Part shown: one piece after another, positions 22,701 to 34,694 of the stretch
Numbering within the stretch: position 1 is the stretch's first letter
How the letters are laid out: the number at the start of each line of letters is the position of its first letter
NCBI GenBank assembly: GCA_027186245.1
Contig: CP114495.1
Location: 8,548,501 to 8,612,500, forward strand
DNA: 64,000 nucleotides
Direction: 5' to 3'
Origin: Coriaria nepalensis
Taxonomy: Eukaryota; Streptophyta; Magnoliopsida; Cucurbitales; Coriariaceae
Position numbers and translations under genes: made by a program
The notes under the pieces: model-generated
Database searches by the model: none
Told to the model about the DNA's origin: nothing
Seen by the model: the letters and a program-made list of their open reading frames with translations, nothing else

Positions 22701-25370
22701 ATTTTCTTCGTTCTTTTGTTTTATTTTCTATTAAATATTTCATTTTATTTTTCGTTAATTAAATCTTCTATTTGTATATGTTTTCTTTTTTCTTTTTTTT
22801 TTTTTCCTTTTGCCGAGAATTAGGTTATTTTTGGTATGCAAATTAAAACCATAACACATGGGGTCACCAAAACACAACCCACTTCCAACAAATTTTGGGA
22901 TTATTTTTATTTTTTTATTTTTCTCTCTTTAAATAATAATAAAAAATTATATTTATATATATCAATTAAAAATAAAAACATGTTGTTAACCATTGTAGGA
23001 AAAAAATAATTAAAAAAAGATTTAATTTATCCAAAACGAAACAATGTTTTTCTCGTGCCTTTTCACTTTGGTCCTAATGTCTTCCTAAGTCATTTTGTGT
23101 GCAAAAATAATGTAGTATCTGACTAGAAGAGTTTTTTTTTTTTTTTTTTTGGGTGATTAAAGAGAAAAATTAATGGCCACTAATTTCTAGAGGGAAGCTA
23201 AAACGTGGAACGTGAGAACATGAGAGAATAATATGGTTGCCAAAAGGATATTCCTTTGATCAAATGCTTGTACATGGTACACGGGGGTTTGTGGTTGTAC
23301 ATGGGTCCCTTATCTTTTTCCACAACTATATACTTATATTCATTTAATAATATTGAGTATGTTTTTTTATAAGGCCCGTGTAAAAAAGTCAATTATATGA
23401 AAATTGTATCGAAACCGAACGAAACCGATACTGATTATTAATATTAGTCATCGACCGACTTAATTGTGACAATCGATCGAAACTGCACCACTCTTAAACC
23501 AGTTTGTATCAGTCGGTGTTGGTGCACATGTAACCTTTTATTTTTCTTCTTCTTTTTTATTACATATTTTTCTTTGGTAGTTTTGTGAATTTTCCTTTAG
23601 TTTATATAGGTTTATGAACGTATCATGTATGTAATTTTTACTTTATTTAATTATTTAACCTTAGTATAATACCATATTTGTATAGAAAAAATTGGCATTA
23701 TAAATAAGAAAGGTGGGATTGAATCTCGTTAGGAGATTTACAGTGGAGGAGGAAGAGAAATAGTGAAGGTATACATATGGAGGGAACAAAAATGAAAAGA
23801 AGAGGAGAAATGTTGGGTTTGGGGAAGAGGGGAAGAGGGGAAGAGGGAAAGAGTTTGGGACCTTGGGTGCTTGAAAAATTAAGTAAATTAAAAAAAAAAA
23901 AAAAGGGTTAAAAACTGCTGCATTTGGAGAACAATGGAGAAAAGGGGTCTGATTAATAATAATAAAACTATTGTTATGATAGCAATAATGTATATAAATA
24001 AATAAATAAGTTATATTTCGGTATGTGCACCAATATTGATAAAGATACAGACTGAAATTTATATCACCGATTGATGGAATGAGTGATCCACATATTTTTT
24101 TAATAAATTCAATCACAATATAATTTACGGAATCTATTTTGATACCTCTATCTATCAAATTTGCTAATAATTTTTAAATTAGAGATTAATATAGTAAAAT
24201 TTTAATTAAATAATAATTTTTTAAATAATTTAATAATTTATTAAATTAATAAAAAAATATATTATTAATTTATCAATACTTTACTATATTTAGATTTAAA
24301 CTTAATACATATCCTAAAAGCATGAGAGAAACTAGATAAATTGAAAAAACTAAGTGCTAGGGATATATAGTTAGATTCCTATTAGTACTAGACCTTCACA
24401 ATGGACTGACCTAAAAGCATTTTGTTTCCTAGGGGGCTGATTATACATATCTTGTAATATTGGGGAAATCGTGGAGTATACATAGGTGCCCTTATATATT
24501 ATAGAGCAGATTAAGTTCTTATTCCATTATTTTTGTCTGTCTTTATATTTAAATCTCGGTCGTCCATCCTCATTTAATAGATTCGATGATTATCATGTTT
24601 AAAGTAAAAGAAAAAAAAATATTGTATACTATTTTTATACAAGGCTCCGAGTATGAGCTAGTAAAAAATATTATTTCCCTCTCATCCTCATTTTTCCCTG
24701 TTGGTCAAATAATTAACAAAAACCCATCTCTATTTTTTGTCCTTCTCTTTTAAACGAACAAAGCAGATAATTCTCCAATCAAATTTTAATCGACTCCTTT
24801 ACTAATTTTCAATCAATTTTCTCCATTTCTAAAGTTTGGAATGCAAAAATAATAAAAATTTGTATGAATCGTTGGTCCAGTATTAGGTTTGAGTTCTCAA
24901 TCCAAACCGAATTCTGAGTCTAAGTTCCCGATCCAGACCAAGTTAAAGGTTTGAATTATCGGTCTAAATTGAGTACTAGGTCTAAGTTTATGGTTTAGAC
25001 TGAGTTCTAAGTCTAAGATGCACAAAAACATATTTATGTCTGAACCGATAATTCATACTGGACTGTGAACTCGATCTGCACTGGAAACTTGATTTGGCCA
25101 CGTACACATGTCGGTTTGAGATGCAAAGAAATATGTTTCTGTCTAGACTAAAAACTTAATCTGGACCGTGAACTCGATCTGGTCATCATATTCAGAGAAA
25201 AAGAGAAATATTAGTTATAACTGTGAAAAAATATAATTCATAAATTAATCATATTCCAATAAACTTATATTTTTATCTTTTTTTCTTATGACATTATATA
25301 TCTTTTAACTTTTGAATAAAACCGAGATTTACACGCAAGAACGGATTGAGAGAGAGCGAACAAGACCGAA
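22701..25370. other. Intergenic, AT-rich, with a degenerate short repeat
   Basis: No gene seen. Near 24870-25180 the words GGTTTGAGTTC, TCTAAGTT and GATCTGG recur in variants on both strands, an eroded short-unit repeat. The long minus frame at 23661-24158 translates to a low-complexity peptide and is not a gene. Confidence 0.45.
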
Positions 25371-25380
25371 TCTGCTCCCC

Positions 25381-26234
25381 TATATATATTCCATTCTTTG
25401 GGTTCCAATCTGAAGTAGAATCTGAAACCCTAGAAATATCTGTGAACTCCTCTTCCGATTCGTATCAGGTACGTAAGCTTTTTCTTCACTGCCGCTAATC
25501 TTAGGGTTCGCTACCTTAGGTTTTATGGTGTTTAATCGCATCTATATTGTCAATCTAGGTTTGATTCTCTGTTGTATCTTTAGATTTCTTCTCTTGTTGT
25601 GAAAAATCAGCCTATTGGTGTGTATGTAACTTTTAGGGTTTGTACTTTGTTTCTTAGTCTGAAATTGATTATCCTTTTGTTTCCTGGAATTAGAAAGTAA
25701 ATTTATGTTTTTTTCTGTTGCTAATCGATTTGGGGCCGGTCGCTTTTTATTTAGATTTCAAAGTCTGTTTAGATGAATAGAGAATTTTGAACGATCTATT
25801 GTATGTAATAATTGAAGACTTTTTTTTTCTTTTTTTTTTTGTCGATTATGGTTTTCTCTTCTCTGAAAAATCCGTAGATTCGGAACATGGGCAGCTTGCT
25901 TTGTTTTCTAAATTCATTTGCTTTCTATGTTAATCGAGTTTGAAATCTGGCATCTGCTTACTCTTTATTGATTATGTACATTATCACTTTTAGTCTATCT
26001 CTATGGCTGGCCAGTGAAGTTGAATGTTTTGATGATTTTAGAGTTTCTGTATTATGTGTGTCTGTGAAGGCTATTTATTAGTGCTTTAGATTTTCTCCTG
26101 AAGTTTATTAGTAGAAGAATGGGAGAAAGAATCCTTAATTAAGGAATTGAGAGTGTTTAATTACTATCTCTTTCAGAAGGAAAAAGAAAATCCTAAATTG
26201 TTTCTGTCTTGATGTAAACAGAAGTGACTGAACA
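25381..26234 (+). promoter_or_regulatory. ELOF1 TATA box, 5' leader and leader intron
   Basis: TATATATATT at 25381-25390 is a plausible TATA box. The leader ends at CGTATCAG with donor GTACGTAAG at about 25469. The intron ends at TGTAAACAG at about 26220, 15 bp before the start codon. A long intron in the 5' leader is common in plant housekeeping genes and often raises expression. Confidence 0.55.
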
Positions 26235-26827
26235 ATGGGAAAGAGAAAGTCAAGGGCGAAGCCTCCACCAAAGAAGAGAATGGACAAGCTCGATACTGTT
26301 TTCAGCTGCCCTTTCTGCAATCACGGCACTAGTGTCGAATGCCGAATGTAAGTTTCCAGAATGTTCAGAAAGCATCTACGTAGATAGAGGAACATGCTGG
26401 GTTCCCTATCTAGCTTCATATTATTTTGTTGCAGTTTCTTTTATTTTATGTAACACAATTTAATTTTATTTTGGGTTACAGTGATATGAAAAATTTGATC
26501 GGCGAGGCTGAATGTGGGATCTGCCAGGAGAGTTTTAGCACAACAATAACAGGTATAGTGGACCCTTTCTCTTACATTGTGTCTAGCTAAATCTTTTAGT
26601 AGATCTAAACTGTAATACTGATACAATCTTTTCTTCTTTTTTGCAGCCCTCACCGAACCAATCGACATGTAAGTAGCATCTGTGCCTATGAATTTTGATG
26701 ACTGGTCTTGTTGTTTTCTTGTAGTAGAGCTTGAAAACTTACCCGTATCTGGTTTTCTGGTTACAGATACAGTGAATGGATCGATGAATGTGAGCGAGTG
26801 AACACAGTTGATGATGATGGTGCATAG
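26235..26827 (+). CDS. ELOF1: Transcription elongation factor 1 homologue (Elf1/ELOF1)
   Basis: Four exons: 26235-26347, 26482-26552, 26647-26668 and 26767-26827, all GT-AG and in frame, giving 88 residues. This is a conserved zinc-binding factor that travels with RNA polymerase II during elongation. The basic start [14 protein letters not shown] and the two CxxC pairs that hold zinc (CPFCNH, ECGICQ) are all present, followed by [13 protein letters not shown], near-invariant in the family. The third exon is a 22-nt microexon. The gene is complete and typical. Confidence 0.96.
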
Positions 26828-27473
26828 GAAGGAAGGAAGAGTTTTTGAAAAGAGGAAGAAGCTCTATGGGTGATGAAATTAGGAGGGCAATGCGTGTAAT
26901 GCTGATAGTAGTATATATAATATAAAAATAATGATTCCTCCATGTAGATACATATAGCGTACTATGTGTAATACTAGAATGTTTCCTCACAATTCGATTA
27001 TGTATTATGATGCTGTTGGGAAGAGACTCTTTGTCGGTGCTATGCGTTAATGAATTGTAAAATTTCTAGTTTGAATCAAGTTCTCTTCTTGATATTTGTT
27101 ACATCTAATTGATATTTAATCTTATGTATAAAAAAATCTACTATAAATTTAACCTTAAATCTAATAATCTAGTTCTACATTTGTATATGGATATATGATC
27201 GTTCGAATATTAATGAAAATATGTCAAATAAAATCTTATTAACAAAATATATTTTTTTAAATTCAGTTTAAATGGGTTTTCTATTTTTTTTATTTTTTTG
27301 CCAATAAAATGGGTTCCTTTAATTACGGCCTTATTAAATTTGGTTCCTTGGACTATCTTGTGTTTTAAGAATACTCCTAAACTTTTAGGAGACCTAATTT
27401 TTCCCTCAAATCATATTCTTACCCCCTTAAATTATTATTTATATTCTTAAATTACTATATTTTATTCGTAAAA

Positions 27474-27523
<50 letters not shown>

Positions 27524-28430
27524 CATCCCCTTCACTATCCTTATATGATGCCAAAAACAGCCATAAAAATAGACAACTATAACGTTAAAATATTTTAAGA
27601 TTTAGGGAAAATTAAGAATAACTCTTAAATTTTGAAATAATTATAAAAAATATTTTAAATTTTTATAATTATCATGAACATTATTGTGACTAGAATTTTT
27701 AATTAATTAATGAATTTTTTGATTCTATTCAAAATAATCTAAAATTTTAGAATTTGTTTTAAACAAATTTTTTTCTTCCATTTTCAATTACAAAATCTTA
27801 TTTTAATACTTTTGATCGATCTACTTATTTTTTAAATAAAATTTTTATATCTTCACCCTTTCACTATCTCTGCTATCCCCTTTGCTACCGCTCTGCCCAC
27901 TTTCACAACTAGACATATTTTAAGATTCTAAATTTGCAAACTAAGAATTTTATTATTTATTTTTAAACCATTTTTTATTTTTTTTATTTTTAATTTCCAT
28001 TCTTTTAGTCAAAATAAAATAAAATAAAATAAAATATCTATGACTCGCAACATCCGAAAATAGTTTAAAAGTAAATTTTTAATTTTAATTATTCAATTTT
28101 AGAATTTTAAAATATTTCCTGATAATTTATCGATGAAAATGATCGTGAAAGTAATAATAAAATAATACAGAGATTCGAAAATTAATTGAAAAAAATAAAT
28201 AGATCAAAAATATCAAAAATACAATTTTAGAGATGAAAATAAAAGAAAAATTAATTTGAATTAAAATTTAAAATATTTGTTAATTATAATTTAAATTTTA
28301 AATCAAAATATTTATTATAATTATAAAAATTTAAATTATTTATTATAATTATTTTAAAGTATAAGGATATTTTCCCGATAAAATATTATTAGCCTTCTTT
28401 TATTTATTTATTCTTTTTATTTATTAAATT
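26828..28430. other. Intergenic, ELOF1 3' end to SHH2 promoter
   Basis: About 250 bp of probable ELOF1 3' untranslated sequence, then simple AT-rich DNA including poly-A followed by a TA microsatellite at 27471-27520. No gene seen. Confidence 0.5.
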
Positions 28431-28537
28431 CCTTGTTTCACGTTTCATCTCTGTTCGTTCTTGTCCAAATCAGTGATGTAGTAGTAGAGCTTCATAAGAT
28501 AATCACAGAGGGAGAGATAAACAGAGAAAGGTCTAGA

Positions 28538-28607
28538 ATGGGTCGTCCTCCGAGTAATGGCGGTCCTGCTTTTCGCTTCACGCACCCTGAGGTTTTTCTT
28601 CTCCTTC

Positions 28608-28646
<39 letters not shown>

Positions 28647-31600
28647 CTCTGTAATTTCCTTCCTTTTAATTTTTATCCTTTTCGAATTAATAGGGTTTGT
28701 GTAAATGTCGAATGCTTGGTTGAAATTATCAACTGGGTCAGTTTTCGATTTAGGGTTTTCTCTTCTTCTTCTTCTTTGTATTACACGTTGCGTGTTTATT
28801 CAGGTTGTGTTCCGACTTGTCGTTTCCAACTATTGATATATGAACTTTTGTGACTATTATTATGGGTAGTAGCTCAATTAGTTTCAGCTAGAGAAAGTGT
28901 AACTACATCACTAATCTTTCTCCTTTATATATATGTATGTATATTATATGCACCTATGTGGCCAATATATATTTTCTATGATGCCATCTTTACTCAAAAA
29001 TGGGTGGAATGCAAATTTTCTTCTTGAAGATCACAGATTGTATTTAATATAATTTAATTTTTTGTAAAGAAATCTAAACTCTTGAATCATTTTTGTTAAG
29101 GTTATGGAGATGGAAGCTATCTTGCAAGTACACAATAACACAATGCCAGCACGAGAAGTTCTTGTAGCTCTTGCCGACAAGTTCAGGTGTGGACAAAAAG
29201 TCCTTAAGAGTATTATAGCTTGAATAGAAATCCATTTGGGCTTTGCTGAATTTAAGATTGAAGTAAAACTGTTGTGATCAAAATTGAAGTGATTCTTTCT
29301 CTTTTGGTTGTAGCGAATCAGCAGAGCGAAAAGGCAAGATTACAGTCCAAATGAAGCAAGTATGACCCCTTTCATGTAGCACGTAAATGAGAAAATTATT
29401 TAGTTTTGCATTTATTGGGTTAAAGCGTTTTGAAAACTCTAGTTTCATGATTACACACTGGATTTTTGAACTAGTGTCTTGTTGATTCAAGCTGGATTTG
29501 AGAACTCAACTGGAGTTTCAAATGCTTTAACCCGAAATTCAGTTTCTTACTGTTGTTGATATAGCTCTACACTACTATTTTGTAGGTTTGGAATTGGTTT
29601 CAAAATAGGCGTTATGCTGTTAGGGCAAAATCGAGTAAGCCGCCTCCTGGGAAGCTGAATGTTTCTTCTCCTATGTTTAGAGATGATTCAGCCTCTACAA
29701 GGAATGTTACTCAACCTATGGCTATGGCTATGCCTGCTCCTTCAGGTAGAAAAAGGATCCTATTACCTCTTCGAAGTTCTTACAATATCTAGATGTGTTG
29801 TTAAATATTACCTTTTCAAATATTGAGATTCTGTTTTATTAATTTCATTTTTCGATTTCCAGGTACAGGAAAGGGTGCTGCCGAAAATTCCATAATGGAG
29901 TTTGAGGCTAAATCGGGAAGGGATGGTGCATGGTTAGTTTTTACATCTATATTTTTTTCTCCCAAAAAATCGTAGGTGCTAATTCCATGAAGTAGGGATA
30001 CTATAGAATAAATAGGCCCTTGTACTTCATAATATATTAAATATGGATTGTATATATATGAATGGCCTGATAAATGTCGGGTACATTCTTCTATGTCTGA
30101 ATATAATATTGGATAAGGTTAGTAAATATTTTGCAAATAAGTCCTGATTGGATATGTGCTGAGGTCAACCTCGAATTTGAAGAAAAAAGGTCTAAATGAA
30201 ATTTGTTAGAACCTTTGGGATTACTGAAAGAGTTTTCTTTCCTCTTTTCATTTAGGAAAGTTATTAGAGCTATATAAGATGAGATTCTAGAGGTTGCACA
30301 AAAATTTATCTAAGCCTTTCTCTCACATAAATCCAAGAAAGTTAAATGGCAAAATTCTCTCACATGAAACATTCTTCCATTAATCTCTCTCTCTCGCAAG
30401 TATATATATTGTAATTAGTATATAATATTTCACTTTATGTCTTGCTCTACTCAGGTATGATGTCGCTAATTTTATGTCCCACAGATACTTGGAGACAGGC
30501 GATCCGGTAATTTTGCTTCATTTCCTCCATCTATTGATTTCTACTCAGGTATATTATATTTAGTGTAAAAATTGGGAATTTGGATGTTGTCTTACTAGGA
30601 AGTACTAGTACGGTTTTCCGGTTTCGGAGCAGATGAAGATGAATGGATTAATATTCGAAGAAATGTCAGGCCTCGCTCTTTTCCATGTGAATCATCCGAA
30701 TGTGTTGCAGTTCTTCCCGGCGACCTCGTTCTTTGCTTTCAGGTGTAAATTTCTTCTTTCCCGTAATGCTCTTTCTATAAATAAATAAAAAGGCCCCACC
30801 TCCTAGACAATGCCTTCCGGCTCATTTTTTTTTCCTTGCAAGGAAAGAAATATATTTTTGGGCTCACATGATCTTAGTTTGCGATTAAAATTCAAGTTGA
30901 CTCTACAAAATTCAATTAAGCCCTACGTAATCTAATCAAAGTGTACTTGGGCTCACAAATGCTCATCTAAATTCCAGGTTTTTTTTTTTGTGGACTTCTT
31001 TGGTTGATCTTGTGGTATAATTTTTCAGGAAGGTAAAGAGCAAGCACTATACTTTGACGCTCATGTTCTTGATGCCCAAAGACGAAGGCATGATGTAAGA
31101 GGTTGTCGTTGTAGGTTTCTGGTCCGGTACGACCATGATCAGTCTGAGGTATGTAAAATGTTGATTATGCCCCTCGAATAAACCTTGAAACAATTAGGGT
31201 CAGTCTGTCTTAGCAGTTTTTGAAACTGGATTTCTGAAATTGGACTTTTAGTATAAGATTTATAGTTAAATTGATATTAAATATAGACTTCAGAAATTTA
31301 TTAAATTAAATTGATCTTACATCTTTATAATACAATCTATTCTATGGATTCCACTTTGAAACAAAAATTGCTTGTTTTAGGAAATTGTCCCATTGAGGAA
31401 GATTTGCCGTCGACCCGAGACTGATTATAGGTTGCAACAGCTTCATGCCATAAATGGGCCATCATCTGGATCAGACCAACAGAAGATGAGCTCCGATCCC
31501 ATGGTCATTAATGGGTCTTGGCCCTCTACATCTTCTGAGACTATGCAGAAGCAGCCTCAGCAGCAACAGCAGCAACAGGTCAAGGATGCAAACATAGCCG

Positions 31601-31713
31601 GAGTGGATTCTAAAGACCATTCTGGTGATGTTCCGACTACGAGTGGGATTGCCTCAAGCTCGACTTCTGGTGCACCTGGTGAGAATGTTCTGGACATGAA
31701 AACAGTTGGTTAG
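28538..31713 (+). CDS. SHH2: SAWADEE homeodomain homologue
   Basis: Nine exons: 28538-28591, 29101-29186, 29314-29359, 29586-29745, 29863-29932, 30455-30506, 30599-30742, 31029-31148 and 31381-31713. Total 354 residues. A homeodomain spans about 14-80 with the third-helix core VWNWFQNRR. The SAWADEE domain, a reader of methylated histone H3 lysine 9, spans about 128-262 ([15 protein letters not shown] to RRPETDYRL) and keeps Cys residues likely to bind zinc (CESSEC, GCRCRF). The relative SHH1/DTF1 brings RNA polymerase IV to silenced loci in RNA-directed DNA methylation; the wording here fits SHH2 better. The C-terminus has a short polyglutamine run. Intron 1 begins with a CT microsatellite. 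Confidence 0.93.
28610..28640. repeat. CT microsatellite in SHH2 intron 1
   Basis: An uninterrupted CT run of about 31 bp, just downstream of the first 5' splice site. Confidence 0.95.
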
Positions 31714-32825
31714 GATAGGAAAATCTTGTCATCCCTCAGTAAAAGCTTAAAGCTTTCCCTCTGTTTTTTTTTTTTTTGGTTCTTTTGCTAACTGGCCCTT
31801 GTGTTTACAGTTGGGTGGGTTATTTGTTTAGGGTTCTTTACCAGTGTAGCTACTAATCTGTTCCAAGTCTTGGCTGTTTTGTTTTGCCCACTTCAACCTC
31901 TAGCATTAAAATAAGGATCTGGTCAAGCTCTGCCTTTTTAGTTACCTTGAGGTCCTTGAGCCACTCATCATCATCATCTTCGAGAATCGGACTTAGCTTT
32001 GACCCAGAATCTTTTGAGTGGGGCCTTTAGGCAACTTGGCCCGCTAACATCCATCATTAGATTCTAGTTGCAACATTTCATTTCCATGGAACCAATTAAT
32101 TATTCGACACTCGGAGAAAGGTGGGCCGCATGTAAACGTGGCAAGCAGTTAGCTGTTGAAACTTTTCTATCCCATGTTGAACCCCATTGTTGTTATGGCG
32201 TGGGCTCATTCTTTTCACGCATTGGTGATTGGACATTTTGTTAGTTTTAGTGTTTTGTCAGTCAAGCGCCTGTGCGATTCTCTATGTAATGCGTGTATTT
32301 AGCCAAACAAGAATTTGGGTTAATCGTTAAAATATAATCAGACCCTCAAGTTTAGATAAAATAGGGATTACCCCTCTAAACTCTTAAAATTAAAAATTAA
32401 AATATCAAAACATAGAGTTTAGGACAACCTCGAGAGGCAGAAGGCCCCTAGGTGCTTACCTTAGGCAACGAGAAAAGGGCTCGATACTATTCGGTTAAAT
32501 TATTATTATAGGCCTCCTACTTATATACTTTTTTTTTTTAATTTTCATCCTTATACTTAGTATTGAATCAAATGAATCCTTTAACTTTCATATTATCCTA
32601 TTTTCACCCCTAGATCAAAAGAAAATAAAAGTACAGAAAAAAGTCGAAGTTTTATCTTTTGATACCAACACTTCGCCGATCACAGCTCTCTATTGAAATA
32701 TTGAAAAAGCGGAATTAAAAAGAGTTCGGCAAAAGTCAAAAAGCCTAAAAAAAAGCGGAAAAAATTGGTTTCTTCAATAAATTCAACTACTTTGACTGCG
32801 AAAAAAAAAAAAAAAGGAAGAAAAA
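31714..32825. other. SHH2 3' region and intergenic DNA
   Basis: The first 600 bp are probably 3' untranslated sequence; no gene is seen in the rest. Confidence 0.5.
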
Positions 32826-34227
32826 ATGGATTTTGATCGATCTCATCGCACCATTACTACTAGTACGAGCAGTAGTAACGCTAACGAGCTCGTAATTCTC
32901 TAAGCCGGCGGCTCAAAACCAGCCGGAGCATCAGATACGGTCCTGCCTTGCACCCCTTTTTTCCTGCCGGGGGAAAGAGAAGAGGCGGCTCCTCCTTCGG
33001 GTTAAAAAACCCCGAACCATCTTCTCCTAAAGTGACCTGTATCGGACAGGTGAGAGAGAAGAAGAAGAAACAGAGGAAGAAAATGATGATGATGAAATAG
33101 AGTACTGGTAACAACAACGATCCGTGTGATTCACAGCATGAATGTTTAACGAATAGGTGGGTTCATCTTCCATTAACGATTTGTGAAGCTTTGAGAGCGT
33201 TTGGGAACGACTTTAATTGCTTCTTGCCATGTTATTCTTCTTCTTCAAAGAGCGAGAGATTGGAGAAGGAAGAAGAAGAAGAAGAGAGAGAACAAGTAGG
33301 AGAGAGAAGTGTTGTTCAGAAGAGGAGTAAACTGTTAGATGAGATACCAATATTTGAAGAGGATGAGCCAAGAAATGATAATATTGTTACGGGCTCTGTT
33401 CCACCTAAGAATGCTTTGTTGCTTATGAGATGTAGATCTGATCCTCTGAAAATGGCGACTCTGGCCAATCGCTTGTTGGAATCTCCTGTTCGAAGAGTTG
33501 AAGATAAAGATCAAGATGATGAAGACGATGGAGAGGAGGAGAAGGTTGAGGTTGAAATGATGGGGGTTAATGGCGGGGTTGAAGAAAGGCATGAAAGAGT
33601 GTCAACGATTTTGTAGAAAATGGGCCAGAAAACATAGTAGCCATGGTTGCAGAGGAAGAAGAAGAAGAAGATAAATAAGATATTGGAGAAAAATCAGAGA
33701 GAAGCCAAGAATCTGATAATATTCGAGATGAACAAATGTCGGAAAAGAGTGTTTCTGGTTATGAAGAAAATGGGCTAACAGAAAACAGAATAGCCATTGT
33801 TGCAGAGGAAGAAGAACAAAAACATGAACAAGATAAGGATGAATACATAGAAGAAAACCCAGAAAGAAGCAAAGAATGTTATAATCTTAAAGATGAAGAT
33901 TTAACAGAAGAGGTAGTAATGCTAATAATTCTTTTAGATACCGAAAACGAGGAAGAGGAAGCTCCTGAACCCAAATACCTGGGACCCGAAACTTCCAAAG
34001 TTGGCCCATCATCGATCGGGCCTACCGGATTGCTTGCTTTTGATGATGTACGAACCCAAGCATTCAATGGAAGTCTCCAAGGAGACTTGGGTTCGTCATA
34101 CAGACTTCGTCCAATGGATACCGGCAAGGAAAGGAAGAAGAATAAGAAGAATACAATGCGAAAGTCATTGAAACGGATGGTGGAGGTGAGATCAAGAAGC
34201 GCTACAGTGTTGATCGGGCCCCACTGA
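32826..34227 (+). pseudogene. Broken copy of a conserved plant gene of unknown function
   Basis: Translation gives conserved-looking blocks spread over three frames: MDFDRSHRT (32826), SRRLKTSRSIRYGP and EPSSPKVTCIGQV (32903-33060), VHLPLTICEALRAFG (33161-33205), PPKNALLLMRCRSDP (33390-33434), and GPTGLLAFDDVRT plus MRKSLKRMVEVRSRSAT (34018-34210). Between them are a frame change near 32900, an in-frame TAG at 33098, a frame change near 33595, and a TAA at 33676. No sensible intron removes all four. Blocks in this order occur in plant proteins of unknown function that I recall without a name; those are longer. I call it a degraded copy, but assembly errors could account for single lesions. 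Confidence 0.65.
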
Positions 34228-34694
34228 GGATGAGTTACAGCTCCATGACAGCTTTGATAGAAGAGAAGTTGGTTAGTGCTATAAGGCATACGAGCCATTT
34301 GTGCTGACAAGAGTCCGAGCCGAAGAAGGCTTGTTTTTGGAAAAGTAGGCAGCTCGAGCACCACCATGCACCAGCTGTCCTCGGCATTGGTGATGGAAAG
34401 ACTTACAAGTGGGTTGTACTAAAGTTACTTTGAGTTACTGCAAATTGCTTCTGTTTGTAAATTTTGGTTAGAAGTCCATCTTTGTATGTTTCTTCCGTAT
34501 TCTTGTGCTATTTTTGTATATAGGTAGGCAAGTGTTTCAACTCTAATTATAGTTTTAAACAGGATATTGTGGATCAAACTGAATCCAAGTAGAAGAAAGT
34601 GTTTTCAAATGGAACCTTAGATGGACAGACCTTAGCTTTGAGATCAAGTAATCTAACCTAACTTGAACAATAATTACAACTTACAACTTACAAC
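34228..34694. other. Convergent 3' regions
   Basis: Between the plus-strand broken gene and the minus-strand DUF3082 gene. Probably untranslated; TTACAACTTACAACTTACAAC at the right is a three-unit repeat of 7 bp. Confidence 0.45.

Noticed and set aside
23661..24158. Minus-strand frame of 165 codons
   Set aside because: Low-complexity Phe/Tyr/Ser peptide from AT-rich DNA; no splice or promoter context.
33879..34367. Minus-strand frame of 162 codons
   Set aside because: It is the complement of the conserved 3' block of the broken gene and has no family features.
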